From Bergeyella porcorum (GTDB taxonomy: Bacteria; Bacteroidota; Bacteroidia; Flavobacteriales; Weeksellaceae), in NCBI RefSeq assembly GCF_042427575.1, contig NZ_JBHMFD010000012.1:62001-126000 (forward strand): a DNA stretch of 64,000 bases, read 5' to 3'. How positions within the stretch are numbered: the first letter of the stretch is position 1; every line of letters begins with the position of its first letter. This document shows, piece after piece, positions 8,738-16,270 of the stretch. Below the pieces are notes generated by a model that was not told the origin of the DNA, searched no databases, and worked only from the letters and a program-made list of their open reading frames with translations. Position numbers and translations under genes: made by a program.

Positions 8738-9391
8738 TTACATATCCACTGCCATTACCAAAATACTTATCTTATTGCTACGGTCTTTCAGAAGTTCCCA
8801 GGCAGCGGCATTTAGCGTGTTGCCCGTGGTGAAAACATCATCTATCAGTAGGCAATGGGTATTTTGTATGGGTTCCGTAAGGGAGAATAGTTGCTCCGTT
8901 TGGGAGCGTTGGATTTTATTTTTGAGGGCTTGAGCCTTTTTGTATTGGTTTCGTTTTAGCAAGGTATGATGGTAGGGGATGTCATAATGTGCAGATAGCA
9001 GCTCTATGTAGCGATGCAGCTGGTTGTAGCCTCGTTCTTTTTGTTTTTTAGGGTGTAAAGGGACACTTACCAATAGTTCAGGTTTTGAGAATTGAAAATC
9101 CAGATGTTCTGTTGTCCATTGGGCAATATGGTCTGCAATGTTTTCTCTACCCTTGTATTTCAGACTGTGAATGATGCTTCTACTGAGACCTTCTTTTTCA
9201 AAAGCCATTAGAGCAAATGCGTTCTCTGTTGGGAAAAGCAATTGGCATTTTTGTTTCAGAAGATGGTTGCCATTGAAATCCCAATGGGTGAAATTGATAT
9301 GTTGTTTGCAAGCTTCGCACACCACATCACCACCAGCGATGATGAGGTTGCAGTGTAGGCATCGGTTGGGCAAAAGCAGGTCTAGTAGCAT
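8738..9391 (-). CDS. ComF family phosphoribosyltransferase-like protein
   Basis: This 217-residue protein has an N-terminal zinc-binding pair of motifs (CLHCNL and CEACKQ, residues 11-32), the central GRENIADHIAQW and VPLHPKKQKERGYNQ regions, and a C-terminal PRPP-loop motif CLLIDDVFTTGNTLNAAA. This is the ComF/GntX family, whose member in Bacillus acts in DNA uptake; in Bacteroidota the role is not established. It is convergent with upp, separated by four bases. Confidence 0.9.
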   Translation of the reverse strand: MLLDLLLPNRCLHCNLIIAGGDVVCEACKQHINFTHWDFNGNHLLKQKCQLLFPTENAFALMAFEKEGLSRSIIHSLKYKGRENIADHIAQWTTEHLDFQFSKPELLVSVPLHPKKQKERGYNQLHRYIELLSAHYDIPYHHTLLKRNQYKKAQALKNKIQRSQTEQLFSLTEPIQNTHCLLIDDVFTTGNTLNAAAWELLKDRSNKISILVMAVDM

Positions 9392-9482
9392 TCTAGTTGT
9401 TTATTTTTTGAATGTGATAAAGTTAATGAAAAATAATGTGCAAAGAGTGTGTGCTACCAAGTAGAATTAAGTGACAATTTAA

Positions 9483-9513
9483 TTTGCTCATTTCCAAAAA
9501 AGTCTTACCTTTG
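9483..9513 (+). promoter_or_regulatory. Strong Bacteroidota-type promoter of a leader transcript
   Basis: TTTG (9483-9486), a 19-base spacer and TACCTTTG (9506-9513) match the consensus closely. Transcription should begin near 9520, four bases before an ATG that opens a 44-codon His/Thr-rich leader peptide. Confidence 0.8.
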
Positions 9514-9523
9514 CCCCATTCTT

Positions 9524-9658
9524 ATGACACACAACATCCACACATTACAGCAAAAAAATGTAAAAAACTACCTCAATAATTTGGTAGTTTCAGATAATTG
9601 TGTAAACACACACACACACACACACACACAGACTCACCGTCGCTATACCTTAGTATAG
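9524..9658 (+). CDS. Predicted His/Thr-rich leader peptide of an attenuator
   Basis: The 44-residue peptide begins MTHNIHTLQQ and ends with alternating Thr and His codons (NTHTHTHTQTHRRYTLV), using seven His and eight Thr in all. It starts about four bases after the predicted transcription start. A hairpin spans its stop codon (CTATA at 9643-9647 with TATAG at 9654-9658), an 8-bp hairpin sits inside it (AAACTACC with GGTAGTTT, 9565-9590), and a long terminator follows at 9739. This is the layout of a ribosome-stalling attenuator like those of his or thr operons. No His or Thr biosynthesis gene follows; the next gene is a secreted coiled-coil protein. Expression and regulatory role are inferred. 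Confidence 0.55.
   Translation: MTHNIHTLQQKNVKNYLNNLVVSDNCVNTHTHTHTQTHRRYTLV
9606..9630 (+). repeat. (AC)n microsatellite, 12.5 units
   Basis: Twenty-five bases of uninterrupted AC inside the leader peptide, encoding its Thr-His run. Slippage here would shift the leader frame, and the alternative frame stays open well past the terminator. Confidence 0.95.
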
Positions 9659-9738
9659 ACGCGTGCCTGTGCGTATTTTACAAAAATAATTTTGAAATAA
9701 CAAATCAGTCCAAAAAATATTTTTTGGACAACTATGCT

Positions 9739-9781
9739 ATCCCAATGTGGTTTTCTCTGAAAACGGCATTGGGATTTTTTT
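9739..9781 (+). terminator. Long terminator hairpin after the leader peptide
   Basis: ATCCCAATG pairs with CATTGGGAT, and an inner GTTTTC/GAAAAC stem with a 3-base loop extends it; six or more T follow. A perfect 22-bp AT-rich palindrome lies just before it (9708-9729). With the promoter at 9483 it delimits a transcript of about 260 bases. Confidence 0.8.
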
Positions 9782-9903
9782 GTTTCCTTTTTGCTTCAGC
9801 CTTCTGTTTCCTAAAGGGAAAAAATATGATAAAAGGGTTAGAGGCGTTAGGATTTCTATTTTTTACGGAATATAAACGGGGAAATATTTCCCTTTTCAAA
9901 ACT

Positions 9904-10012
9904 AATCAATCCCACACTAATGGACATTTCGAGAAGGAAAAATCTGATTTTTCGTTCGTGTTTAAAATGTTTAATAAAAGTTGTGTGCAGAGATGTCTAT
10001 GTGGGATTGATT
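9904..10012. repeat. 109-bp inverted-repeat element upstream of the coiled-coil gene
   Basis: AATCAATCCCACA (9904-9916) is the exact reverse complement of TGTGGGATTGATT (10000-10012). Inside, GGACAT/ATGTC continue the stem, and GAAAAAT/ATTTTTC form a central hairpin. It is either a folded 5' leader of the next gene or a small non-autonomous element. I see no other feature in 9782-10087. Confidence 0.7.
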
Positions 10013-10087
10013 TTACAAGAATAAAGAAAAATATTAACAAACAACAACATAATAACTTAATTATTAATTTTTTAAAACAAAAAAGAG

Positions 10088-11908
10088 ATGAAAAAATCAT
10101 TGATTTTTGTGGGAATGTTGGCAGTAGGATATGCTAACGCCCAGACAGACACAGAACATTTAGGCAAAGTAGGGATTAATACAATGACGCCCAAAGCAAC
10201 ATTGGAGGTTCAGCCTACTGCAACTAACCTCACAGGAACGACAAATGAGGGGCTTTTAATCCCAAGATTGAGCAAAGAGAGAGTAGCGAAAATGGCTAGC
10301 CCAGAGACCTCTACATTAGTTTATGTAAATGAGGCTACTACCTACACTACAGGTACAGATACAGCAGCGGATACAAGAGTAGCAAAAATAGATGCTGTAG
10401 GTTTCTACCATTACAATGGTACACAATGGGTAAAGCATCTAGATACAGATACCAATGATGCAGAATGGGTATACGATGCTGCTACCAATAGAATTAACCT
10501 GAAGAGAGGTGGGCAAAATACAGGCTTTATAAATGAAGTTTTTTATGATAATTTGACAGGGCAATATATTAATAGAGATAGTAGACAAAGAACAATATAT
10601 GATACAAATAGTAATTCAAATGTTCTTAGAGATATATCTTCTATAGGAGTGAAAGAGCATTTATATGTATCTTCAAAAGCTTTGACAGGAAATACCACAA
10701 AAAGAGGAAGAGTTGTTGATTTTAATATAGATGAAACTCAGACCGAAAGGATAAGTGCACGCTCACAAGGAATCTCTCTTTATATATCTCCAACAAATCT
10801 AGCTCCAACTAATTGGGTAGTGGCTTCAAGTGTTGATGCTGTTAAAGCAGATGACTTGAATACATCTAATCTTTTTGCTAATACTAATACATTGTCTATA
10901 TTGAAAGGTAATGTTACTGGTTATTCTTCTGCTGTAAGGAACGAGACCCTTTTGAATACAGATTTAACAAATATTTCAGGTAAATCTTATACAATGTATA
11001 ATGTATTCTCTTTAGGGGCTAAAGTTGCTAATATGGGGGAGTTTGGAGTAGAGAAAACTTTTATACATATATTACCAAATACGATAGCTTCAGTAGAGAC
11101 TGTAAGTTCTGCTAGATATGAAGTTCAACTTCATCAAAATTCTGGAGGAAATATAAAAAATTTATTTGGTGTAAGATATGATGGTATTCAAGGGTATATT
11201 GATCAATCTAGTACTTCTTTCACAAACCACTATGGACTTTATATAGGAAATGTATCGAGAGCAACAGGAATCAATAGAGCTATCCACACAGAAGCAGGAA
11301 AAATTCGTTTTGGAGATTTAGCGGATGCTACAGCCACAGCAGATAGAGTGGTAACAGTAGATGCAGATGGTGTGTTGAAAGTAGGGACATCTACTACTGC
11401 TCCCACTGTTTTTAAATGGGTAGAAGATGCTACCAATACTTCAGTAAAATTAGCAGTAAACTCAGCAGGAACAGACCGTACAACAGCACCAGTGTCTATC
11501 ACAGATACCGGTATGGTAAAAGCAACCTCGTTCCAAGGGTCAAACGGAGCAACCATCTTCCCAGATTATGTATTCCAAAAATACTACGATGGAGTATCAG
11601 ACATCAAAGCAGATTATACTTTCAAGTCTTTAAGCCAAGTAGAGGACTTTGTAAAAACCAACGGACACTTGCCAGGGTATAAATCTGCAGCGGAGATAAA
11701 AAACCAAGGGTATATAGACCTTATGGAAACGCAATTGACCAACGTAGAGAAAATCGAGGAACTTTATCTTCATAGCATAGAGCAAGATAAAACCAACAAA
11801 ACTCAAGCACAAGAAATCGAAACTTTGAGAAAAGAAAACGAAGGCTTGAAAGCGAAAAACCAAGAATTAGAGGCTCGTTTAGAGAAACTAGAAAAACTTT
11901 TGAAATAG
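10088..11908 (+). CDS. Secreted coiled-coil surface protein with tail-fibre-like motifs
   Basis: This 606-residue protein has a signal peptide (cleaved about ANAQ). It then has the motif KVGINTMTPKATLEV, common in flavobacterial repeat and tail-fibre-like secreted proteins, a long middle without recognised domain, and a conserved C-terminal block (FPDYVFQKYYDG, VKTNGHLPGYKSAAEI, MLETQLTNVEKIEELYLH-like). It ends in a charged coiled coil of about 45 residues. No type IX sorting domain is seen. Proteins of this kind may trimerise at the surface like endosialidase-chaperone proteins, but no function is proven. A structured 300-base region lies upstream, and the terminator at 11921 follows the stop. 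Confidence 0.75.
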   Translation: MKKSLIFVGMLAVGYANAQTDTEHLGKVGINTMTPKATLEVQPTATNLTGTTNEGLLIPRLSKERVAKMASPETSTLVYVNEATTYTTGTDTAADTRVAKIDAVGFYHYNGTQWVKHLDTDTNDAEWVYDAATNRINLKRGGQNTGFINEVFYDNLTGQYINRDSRQRTIYDTNSNSNVLRDISSIGVKEHLYVSSKALTGNTTKRGRVVDFNIDETQTERISARSQGISLYISPTNLAPTNWVVASSVDAVKADDLNTSNLFANTNTLSILKGNVTGYSSAVRNETLLNTDLTNISGKSYTMYNVFSLGAKVANMGEFGVEKTFIHILPNTIASVETVSSARYEVQLHQNSGGNIKNLFGVRYDGIQGYIDQSSTSFTNHYGLYIGNVSRATGINRAIHTEAGKIRFGDLADATATADRVVTVDADGVLKVGTSTTAPTVFKWVEDATNTSVKLAVNSAGTDRTTAPVSITDTGMVKATSFQGSNGATIFPDYVFQKYYDGVSDIKADYTFKSLSQVEDFVKTNGHLPGYKSAAEIKNQGYIDLMETQLTNVEKIEELYLHSIEQDKTNKTQAQEIETLRKENEGLKAKNQELEARLEKLEKLLK

Positions 11909-11918
11909 AAAAACAAAT

Positions 11919-12038
11919 GAGGCTGTCCGAAAAGTTTTGGACAGCCCTTTTTTTGATAATTTTGCTCGTACCCTTCTCCACAAAGGGTATTCAAATATTC
12001 AATTCTCACACGGTTGGTCAAGTTTTTCGGACAGCCTC
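11919..12038. repeat. Terminator hairpin inside a 120-bp inverted-repeat element
   Basis: GGCTGTCC (11921-11928) pairs with GGACAGCC (11939-11946) followed by T, a good terminator for the plus-strand gene. In addition GAGGCTGTCCGAAAA (11919-11933) is the exact reverse complement of TTTTCGGACAGCCTC (12024-12038), so the whole 120 bp is bounded by 15-bp inverted repeats. It lies between two convergent stops (11908 and 12052). It may serve both genes as a terminator or be a remnant of an insertion element. Confidence 0.75.
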
Positions 12039-12051
12039 GCTTTGAATTGAT

Positions 12052-12999
12052 TTATCCTATTGTAATATCATCAAAATTTCTAAAGCCATTGAGGAAATCT
12101 TTTGTATTCATTCTTTTCTTTCCTTCCAGTTGTACTTCCGTAGGCTCATAGTAGCCATCTTGTGTAAAGATTTTAAAAGAAATTTTTGATATTTCCAAAT
12201 GACCTGCTGGGTGTGAATGGTGGGCAAGGTGGGCATTGCCCGAGAATACCTTGAGCGATTTTCTCTCATCCCCGATATTGAGATGCGTGAAAGCACAAGG
12301 ATACGGCGACATTCCCCGAATGAAATTATGCACCACTTCCGAAGGTTGTTCCCAGCGGATTTTGGTATCTTCTTTAAAAATTTTGAAGGCGTTTTTAGGT
12401 GTAGCTACTTCGGGCTGTGGCTGGTTTTCTAGACTGCTATCGGCGAGACCATCAAGGGTTTTTACTACCAGCTGAGAGCCGATGTGCATCAGTTTATCGT
12501 GAAGCGTTCCAGCATTATCTTCGGGGAGAATTTCGGTAGATTCTTGCAGGAGGATATTGCCTTCGTCTATTTTCTCATTGATGAAGAAGGTGGTAACGCC
12601 CGTGGTTTTCTCACCATTGATAATGGCAAAATTAATGGGAGCAGCACCTCGATAATCTGGCAACAAAGAGGCGTGGAGGTTGAAGGTTCCTAGTCGGGGC
12701 ATTTCAAATAAAATCTTAGGCATCATTCTAAATGCCACTACCACGAAGACATCTGCATTGAGAGCTCGGATGCTTTCTAAAAACTCGGGGTTTCTCAGTT
12801 TTTCGGGTTGGAAAACGGGTAGATTTTGCTCCACGGCATAGGTTTTTACGGGAGATTGATGGATTTTCTGCCCTCGGCCACTGGCTTTATCGGCTACCGT
12901 TACCACGCCTACCACCTCGTGGTGAGATTGATGAATGGCTTCCAAAGAGGCTTTGGCAAAATCTGGTGTTCCGAAGAATACAACTTTTAATGCTTTCAT
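12052..12999 (-). CDS. fmt: Methionyl-tRNA formyltransferase
   Basis: This 315-residue protein transfers a formyl group from 10-formyl-THF to initiator Met-tRNA. The N-terminal formyltransferase domain shows VVFFGTPDFA, the signature HASLLPDYRGAAPINFAI (near residue 108-125) and KIDEGNIL. A smaller C-terminal OB-like domain follows from about residue 210. Length is normal (about 310-320). Its promoter lies so close (see 13004) that the mRNA may have almost no leader. Confidence 0.96.
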   Translation of the reverse strand: MKALKVVFFGTPDFAKASLEAIHQSHHEVVGVVTVADKASGRGQKIHQSPVKTYAVEQNLPVFQPEKLRNPEFLESIRALNADVFVVVAFRMMPKILFEMPRLGTFNLHASLLPDYRGAAPINFAIINGEKTTGVTTFFINEKIDEGNILLQESTEILPEDNAGTLHDKLMHIGSQLVVKTLDGLADSSLENQPQPEVATPKNAFKIFKEDTKIRWEQPSEVVHNFIRGMSPYPCAFTHLNIGDERKSLKVFSGNAHLAHHSHPAGHLEISKISFKIFTQDGYYEPTEVQLEGKKRMNTKDFLNGFRNFDDITIG

Positions 13000-13003
13000 A
13001 GTG

Positions 13004-13035
13004 CAAAGATATTTTTATCTTTTGTAAAATTCAAA
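13004..13035 (-). promoter_or_regulatory. fmt promoter, giving a nearly leaderless mRNA
   Basis: On the minus strand TTTG (13035-13032), a 20-base spacer and TATCTTTG (13011-13004) match the consensus. Transcription should begin within a few bases of the fmt ATG at 12999. Confidence 0.8.
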
Positions 13036-13058
13036 CGAAATAAAACTCAACTCCGATT

Positions 13059-13089
13059 TTTGAAGCTATGTTCCTTTTTCTTACATTTG
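13059..13089 (+). promoter_or_regulatory. Promoter of the aminotransferase gene
   Basis: TTTG (13059-13062), 19-base spacer, TACATTTG (13082-13089). This places the start of transcription near 13096 and rules out an upstream in-frame ATG at 13060. Confidence 0.8.
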
Positions 13090-13110
13090 TGCAATTACAA
13101 TTTGAAAACT

Positions 13111-14316
13111 ATGCCGAAAATATCACTACGAGCGCAGGAAATGCCTGCATCTCCCGTTAGAAAGCTGGTGCCATACGCACTTTTAGCCAAGCAGAAAGGA
13201 ATTAAAGTGTATCACCTCAACATTGGACAACCAGACATTGAAACACCACAAACTGCACTAGATGCTATTAAAAACATAGATCTAAAAGTTTTAGAATACG
13301 CCCTTTCTGAAGGCAATCTGGAATACCGAAAAGCATTAGAAACCTATTACCATTCTCTAGGTTTTACGGATTTAACAGCAGATAACTTCATTGTTACCAA
13401 CGGCGGTTCGGAAGCTCTCAATTTTGCTATTTCCACCCTTTGTGATGATGGTGATGAGGTTATTATCCCAGAACCTTACTATGCTAATTATAACGGATTT
13501 ACCAATACCTTCAATGTAAAAGTAGTAGCAGTGCCTTCTACCATAGATACAGGCTTTGCTCTCCCTCCAATAGAGGAATTTGAAAAGAAAATTACACCAA
13601 AAACCAAGGCTATCATCATTTGTAACCCTGGTAATCCTACGGGCTACCTCTACACAAGAGAAGAACTAAAACAGCTGGCAGATATTGCCCTAAAACACGA
13701 CATTGTTATCATTTCAGATGAAGTGTACCGTGAGTATGTCTATGATGGTAAGCAACAAGTATCCATTTTGGAGTTTCCAGAACTGAAAGACCACGCCATT
13801 GTTATCGATTCTGAATCTAAAAGATACTCTATGTGTGGCGTAAGAATAGGCTGCCTTATCACCCGTTCAGTAGCCATTCGCAATGCTGCTATTTTATTTG
13901 CTCAAGCCAGATTAAGCCCTGTATTGTTGGGACAAATCGCCGCTACTGCAGCCCATCAAAATGATACCGACTACATCCGAAGCGTGAGAGAGGAATATAC
14001 CAAACGCAGAAATTTGTTGGTGGATTTACTCAATGCCATTCCAGGGGTGATTTGCCCTAAACCTAAAGGTGCATTTTATTGCGGTGTAGAGTTACCAATA
14101 GACGATTCTGATAAGTTTGCACAATGGCTATTGGAAAAATATTCTAATAACAACGAAACCATAATGGTAGCTCCTATGACGGGTTTCTACAGCAATCCAG
14201 AGCTTGGCAAGAAGCAAGTGCGTATTGCTTATGTTCTGAAAGAAGAAGACCTGAAACGAAGCGTAGAGCTCCTTAGTGATGCCCTACCTAAATATAGAGC
14301 AGAATTTGGATTATAA
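13111..14316 (+). CDS. Pyridoxal phosphate-dependent aminotransferase, class I (aspartate type)
   Basis: The chosen ATG (MPKISLRAQEMPASP) gives 401 residues. An ATG 51 bases earlier lies in the promoter. Fold-type I motifs are present: NIGQPDIETP for the N-terminal substrate loop, the cofactor loop TNGGSEALNFAI near residue 93-104, NPGNPTG near 174, SDEVYREY, and the PLP lysine in SESKRYSMCGVRIG near residue 233. The family interconverts aspartate or other amino acids with 2-oxoacids; the exact substrate cannot be told from sequence alone. A UUCG-loop terminator follows. Confidence 0.88.
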   Translation: MPKISLRAQEMPASPVRKLVPYALLAKQKGIKVYHLNIGQPDIETPQTALDAIKNIDLKVLEYALSEGNLEYRKALETYYHSLGFTDLTADNFIVTNGGSEALNFAISTLCDDGDEVIIPEPYYANYNGFTNTFNVKVVAVPSTIDTGFALPPIEEFEKKITPKTKAIIICNPGNPTGYLYTREELKQLADIALKHDIVIISDEVYREYVYDGKQQVSILEFPELKDHAIVIDSESKRYSMCGVRIGCLITRSVAIRNAAILFAQARLSPVLLGQIAATAAHQNDTDYIRSVREEYTKRRNLLVDLLNAIPGVICPKPKGAFYCGVELPIDDSDKFAQWLLEKYSNNNETIMVAPMTGFYSNPELGKKQVRIAYVLKEEDLKRSVELLSDALPKYRAEFGL

Positions 14317-14321
14317 GAAAG

Positions 14322-14344
14322 CGAGCTTCGGCTCGTTTTTTTTA
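14322..14344 (+). terminator. UUCG-tetraloop terminator
   Basis: CGAGC, loop TTCG, GCTCG, then nine T, directly after the aminotransferase stop. Confidence 0.9.
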
Positions 14345-14369
14345 TTAACAATTACTTTAACTCAGATTA

Positions 14370-14554
14370 TGAAGTAGAGATTCTTTTTTATCGTAACAAA
14401 ATGCTAAAAGAGACGCGTCTCGTTTAAAAAAAGATGCGTCTCGTTTGAAAAAAGACGCGTCTTTTTTTTATCCTCACCGATAGAAATTTCAATAGGGTTG
14501 GGTTTTAACCCAACTTTTGATATGGTTTATCCAAAAGGCTTTAGCCTAATTGAA
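14370..14554 (+). repeat. Dispersed repeat, copy A
   Basis: It contains AGATTC and TATCGTAACAAAATGCTAAA, then three GACGCGTCT-like palindromic modules separated by GTTT and A-runs. Next comes CAATAGGGTTGGGTTTTAAC (a hairpin of GTTGGGTT with AACCCAAC), then AAAAGGCTTTAGCC. The same series occurs reversed at 43572-43742. The rest of the 14317-14751 gap has only the terminator and a possible -7 box TATTTTTG at 14723-14730 for murB. Confidence 0.85.
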
Positions 14555-14751
14555 AAACCTTGCTAGGATTAGCATTTTCCTTGTGATAAATGGAACTGTT
14601 GCTTAACGCCTACTGCAAGTATCTGGGTTAATGGATTTGAACTTTAAAACTTTGGGAGCATCTGTAGTTCACTATCCTAAGAGACAAAGAGGATTTTATT
14701 TCATAGTTTCAGTTTTTTAAATTATTTTTGACTTCCCAAATAGATTGACTA

Positions 14752-15792
14752 ATGCACATTCAAGAAAATATTTCCTTAAAACCATTTAATACCTTCGGTG
14801 TAGGTGCCCGAGCCCGATATTTTGCAGAAGTTGCTTCGGAGGAAGCCTTGCGAGAAGTTTTGCTTCAATATCAAACCTTGATGAATGCCACTTCACTTTT
14901 AGAGATTCCTATTTTATTTTTAGGAGGAGGAAGCAATATTCTCTTTACCAAAGATTTTGAAGGCTTGGTTGTTTTGCTCAATCTAAAAGGCATCTCCGAA
15001 GAGCAGATGACGGATAACCAAGTGTATGTTACCGCAAAAGCAGGGGAAAACTGGCATCAATTTGTGATGTATTGCTTAGAACGCAATTTCGGTGGCTTGG
15101 AAAACCTTTCCTTGATTCCTGGGAATGTGGGGACTTCGCCTATGCAAAACATTGGGGCTTATGGTTGTGAGATAAAGGACACCTTTGTGCATTGCAAGGT
15201 TTTGAATTTGGAAACACTGGAAACGGAAGTGTTTGATAATGCAGCTTGTAGATTTGGCTATCGGGATTCTATTTTCAAGCAAGAGGGCAAAGGAAAATAT
15301 GTGATTTTGGAAGTTACCTTTGGACTTACCACCCAGCACCACGCCATTAAGGTGGAGTATGGTGCCATTAAAGCAGAGCTTAGCAAAATGGGGATAGTAG
15401 AACCTCGCATCCAAGATGTTTCTAAGGCGGTGATTGCCATCAGAGAAAGTAAACTCCCAAATCCTAATGAGATAGGCAACGCAGGAAGTTTCTTTAAAAA
15501 TCCTACCATTTCTAAAACTCAGTTTGAAGAAGTACAGAGCCGTTTCCCAGAATTGCCTTCTTACCCCGCTAACGATAGGGTGAAAGTTCCTGCTGGTTGG
15601 CTGATAGAACAAGCAGGCTGGAAGGGAAAGCAAATAGGAAATGTGGCGTGCCACGCTTTGCAAGCCTTGGTGATTATTAATAAGACAGGACAGGCAACGG
15701 GGCAAGAGATTTTTGATTTCTCCACAGAAATTATTCGTTCTGTAAGGGAGCAATTCGGGATAGAATTAGAAAGAGAGGTGAATATCGTGTAG
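14752..15792 (+). CDS. murB: UDP-N-acetylmuramate dehydrogenase
   Basis: This 346-residue protein reduces UDP-GlcNAc-enolpyruvate to UDP-MurNAc in peptidoglycan synthesis, using FAD and NADPH. The N-terminus has the usual NTFGVGARA. The FAD domain shows ILFLGGGSNIL (about residue 60), GLENLSLIPGNVGTSPMQNIGAYG (about 117) and FGYRDSIFK; NAGSFFKNP near 242 carries the catalytic serine. The C-terminal PAGWLIEQAGWKG is present. The length, with an insert, fits the E. coli-type I MurB. Confidence 0.96.
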   Translation: MHIQENISLKPFNTFGVGARARYFAEVASEEALREVLLQYQTLMNATSLLEIPILFLGGGSNILFTKDFEGLVVLLNLKGISEEQMTDNQVYVTAKAGENWHQFVMYCLERNFGGLENLSLIPGNVGTSPMQNIGAYGCEIKDTFVHCKVLNLETLETEVFDNAACRFGYRDSIFKQEGKGKYVILEVTFGLTTQHHAIKVEYGAIKAELSKMGIVEPRIQDVSKAVIAIRESKLPNPNEIGNAGSFFKNPTISKTQFEEVQSRFPELPSYPANDRVKVPAGWLIEQAGWKGKQIGNVACHALQALVIINKTGQATGQEIFDFSTEIIRSVREQFGIELEREVNIV

Positions 15793-15841
15793 ATTAATAA
15801 GGAGAATACAATAATTTTTCACTCATATTCTGAGTTTAAGT

Positions 15842-16270
15842 TTACAATATTTTCTTCAAAGCCGAATGTTCCAACATATTTTTCAGATGGAAGCCTAGCC
15901 ATACCCCCGTGGTATTGAGCAAAATATCATCAATATCCAATACGCCCAATCGGGTGAAGTATTGCAAGGCTTCTAAGCTAATCAGTACAGATAAAAATGC
16001 CAACAAAAGGGTTTTTAAATCATTGTATCGGGGTAATAGCCAACCCAAAAACCCGAAGGGTAGAAACATTAGTAAATTCCCAAAAACATTGATGAGAAAC
16101 ATCTTGAGATTGTTCCACAGCAAACTTCTTTCTCCAAATTCGATGGTGGAAAATATGGGTTTCAGCCTTACGATATGGTCTTCATAAGGTTCTCTCCCAA
16201 AGCCTAAAAACATCATATAGAGTAAAAATAGAGCGTAGGGAATGATGCTTATTTTATAGAGAATTTTCAT
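15842..16270 (-). CDS. VanZ-like family membrane protein
   Basis: This 142-residue protein has about four hydrophobic segments. It carries the VanZ-like features NVFGNLLMFLPFGFLG in the middle and EALQYF followed by DIDDILLNTTGVWLG near the end. VanZ confers low-level teicoplanin resistance in enterococci, but most relatives have unknown function. It overlaps the upstream regulator gene by 17 bases, so both are probably on one transcript. Confidence 0.85.
   Translation of the reverse strand: MKILYKISIIPYALFLLYMMFLGFGREPYEDHIVRLKPIFSTIEFGERSLLWNNLKMFLINVFGNLLMFLPFGFLGWLLPRYNDLKTLLLAFLSVLISLEALQYFTRLGVLDIDDILLNTTGVWLGFHLKNMLEHSALKKIL

Noticed and set aside
9524..9658. The His-rich peptide as a metal-binding protein
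   Set aside because: Its place directly after a promoter, the hairpins and the terminator, and the microsatellite origin of the His-Thr run fit a leader peptide better.
9598..10137. A 179-codon frame running from the AC repeat through the terminator to 10137
   Set aside because: It crosses a strong terminator and an inverted-repeat element, has no homology I recognise, and its start overlaps the leader peptide. It overlaps the true signal-peptide start of the next gene in another frame.
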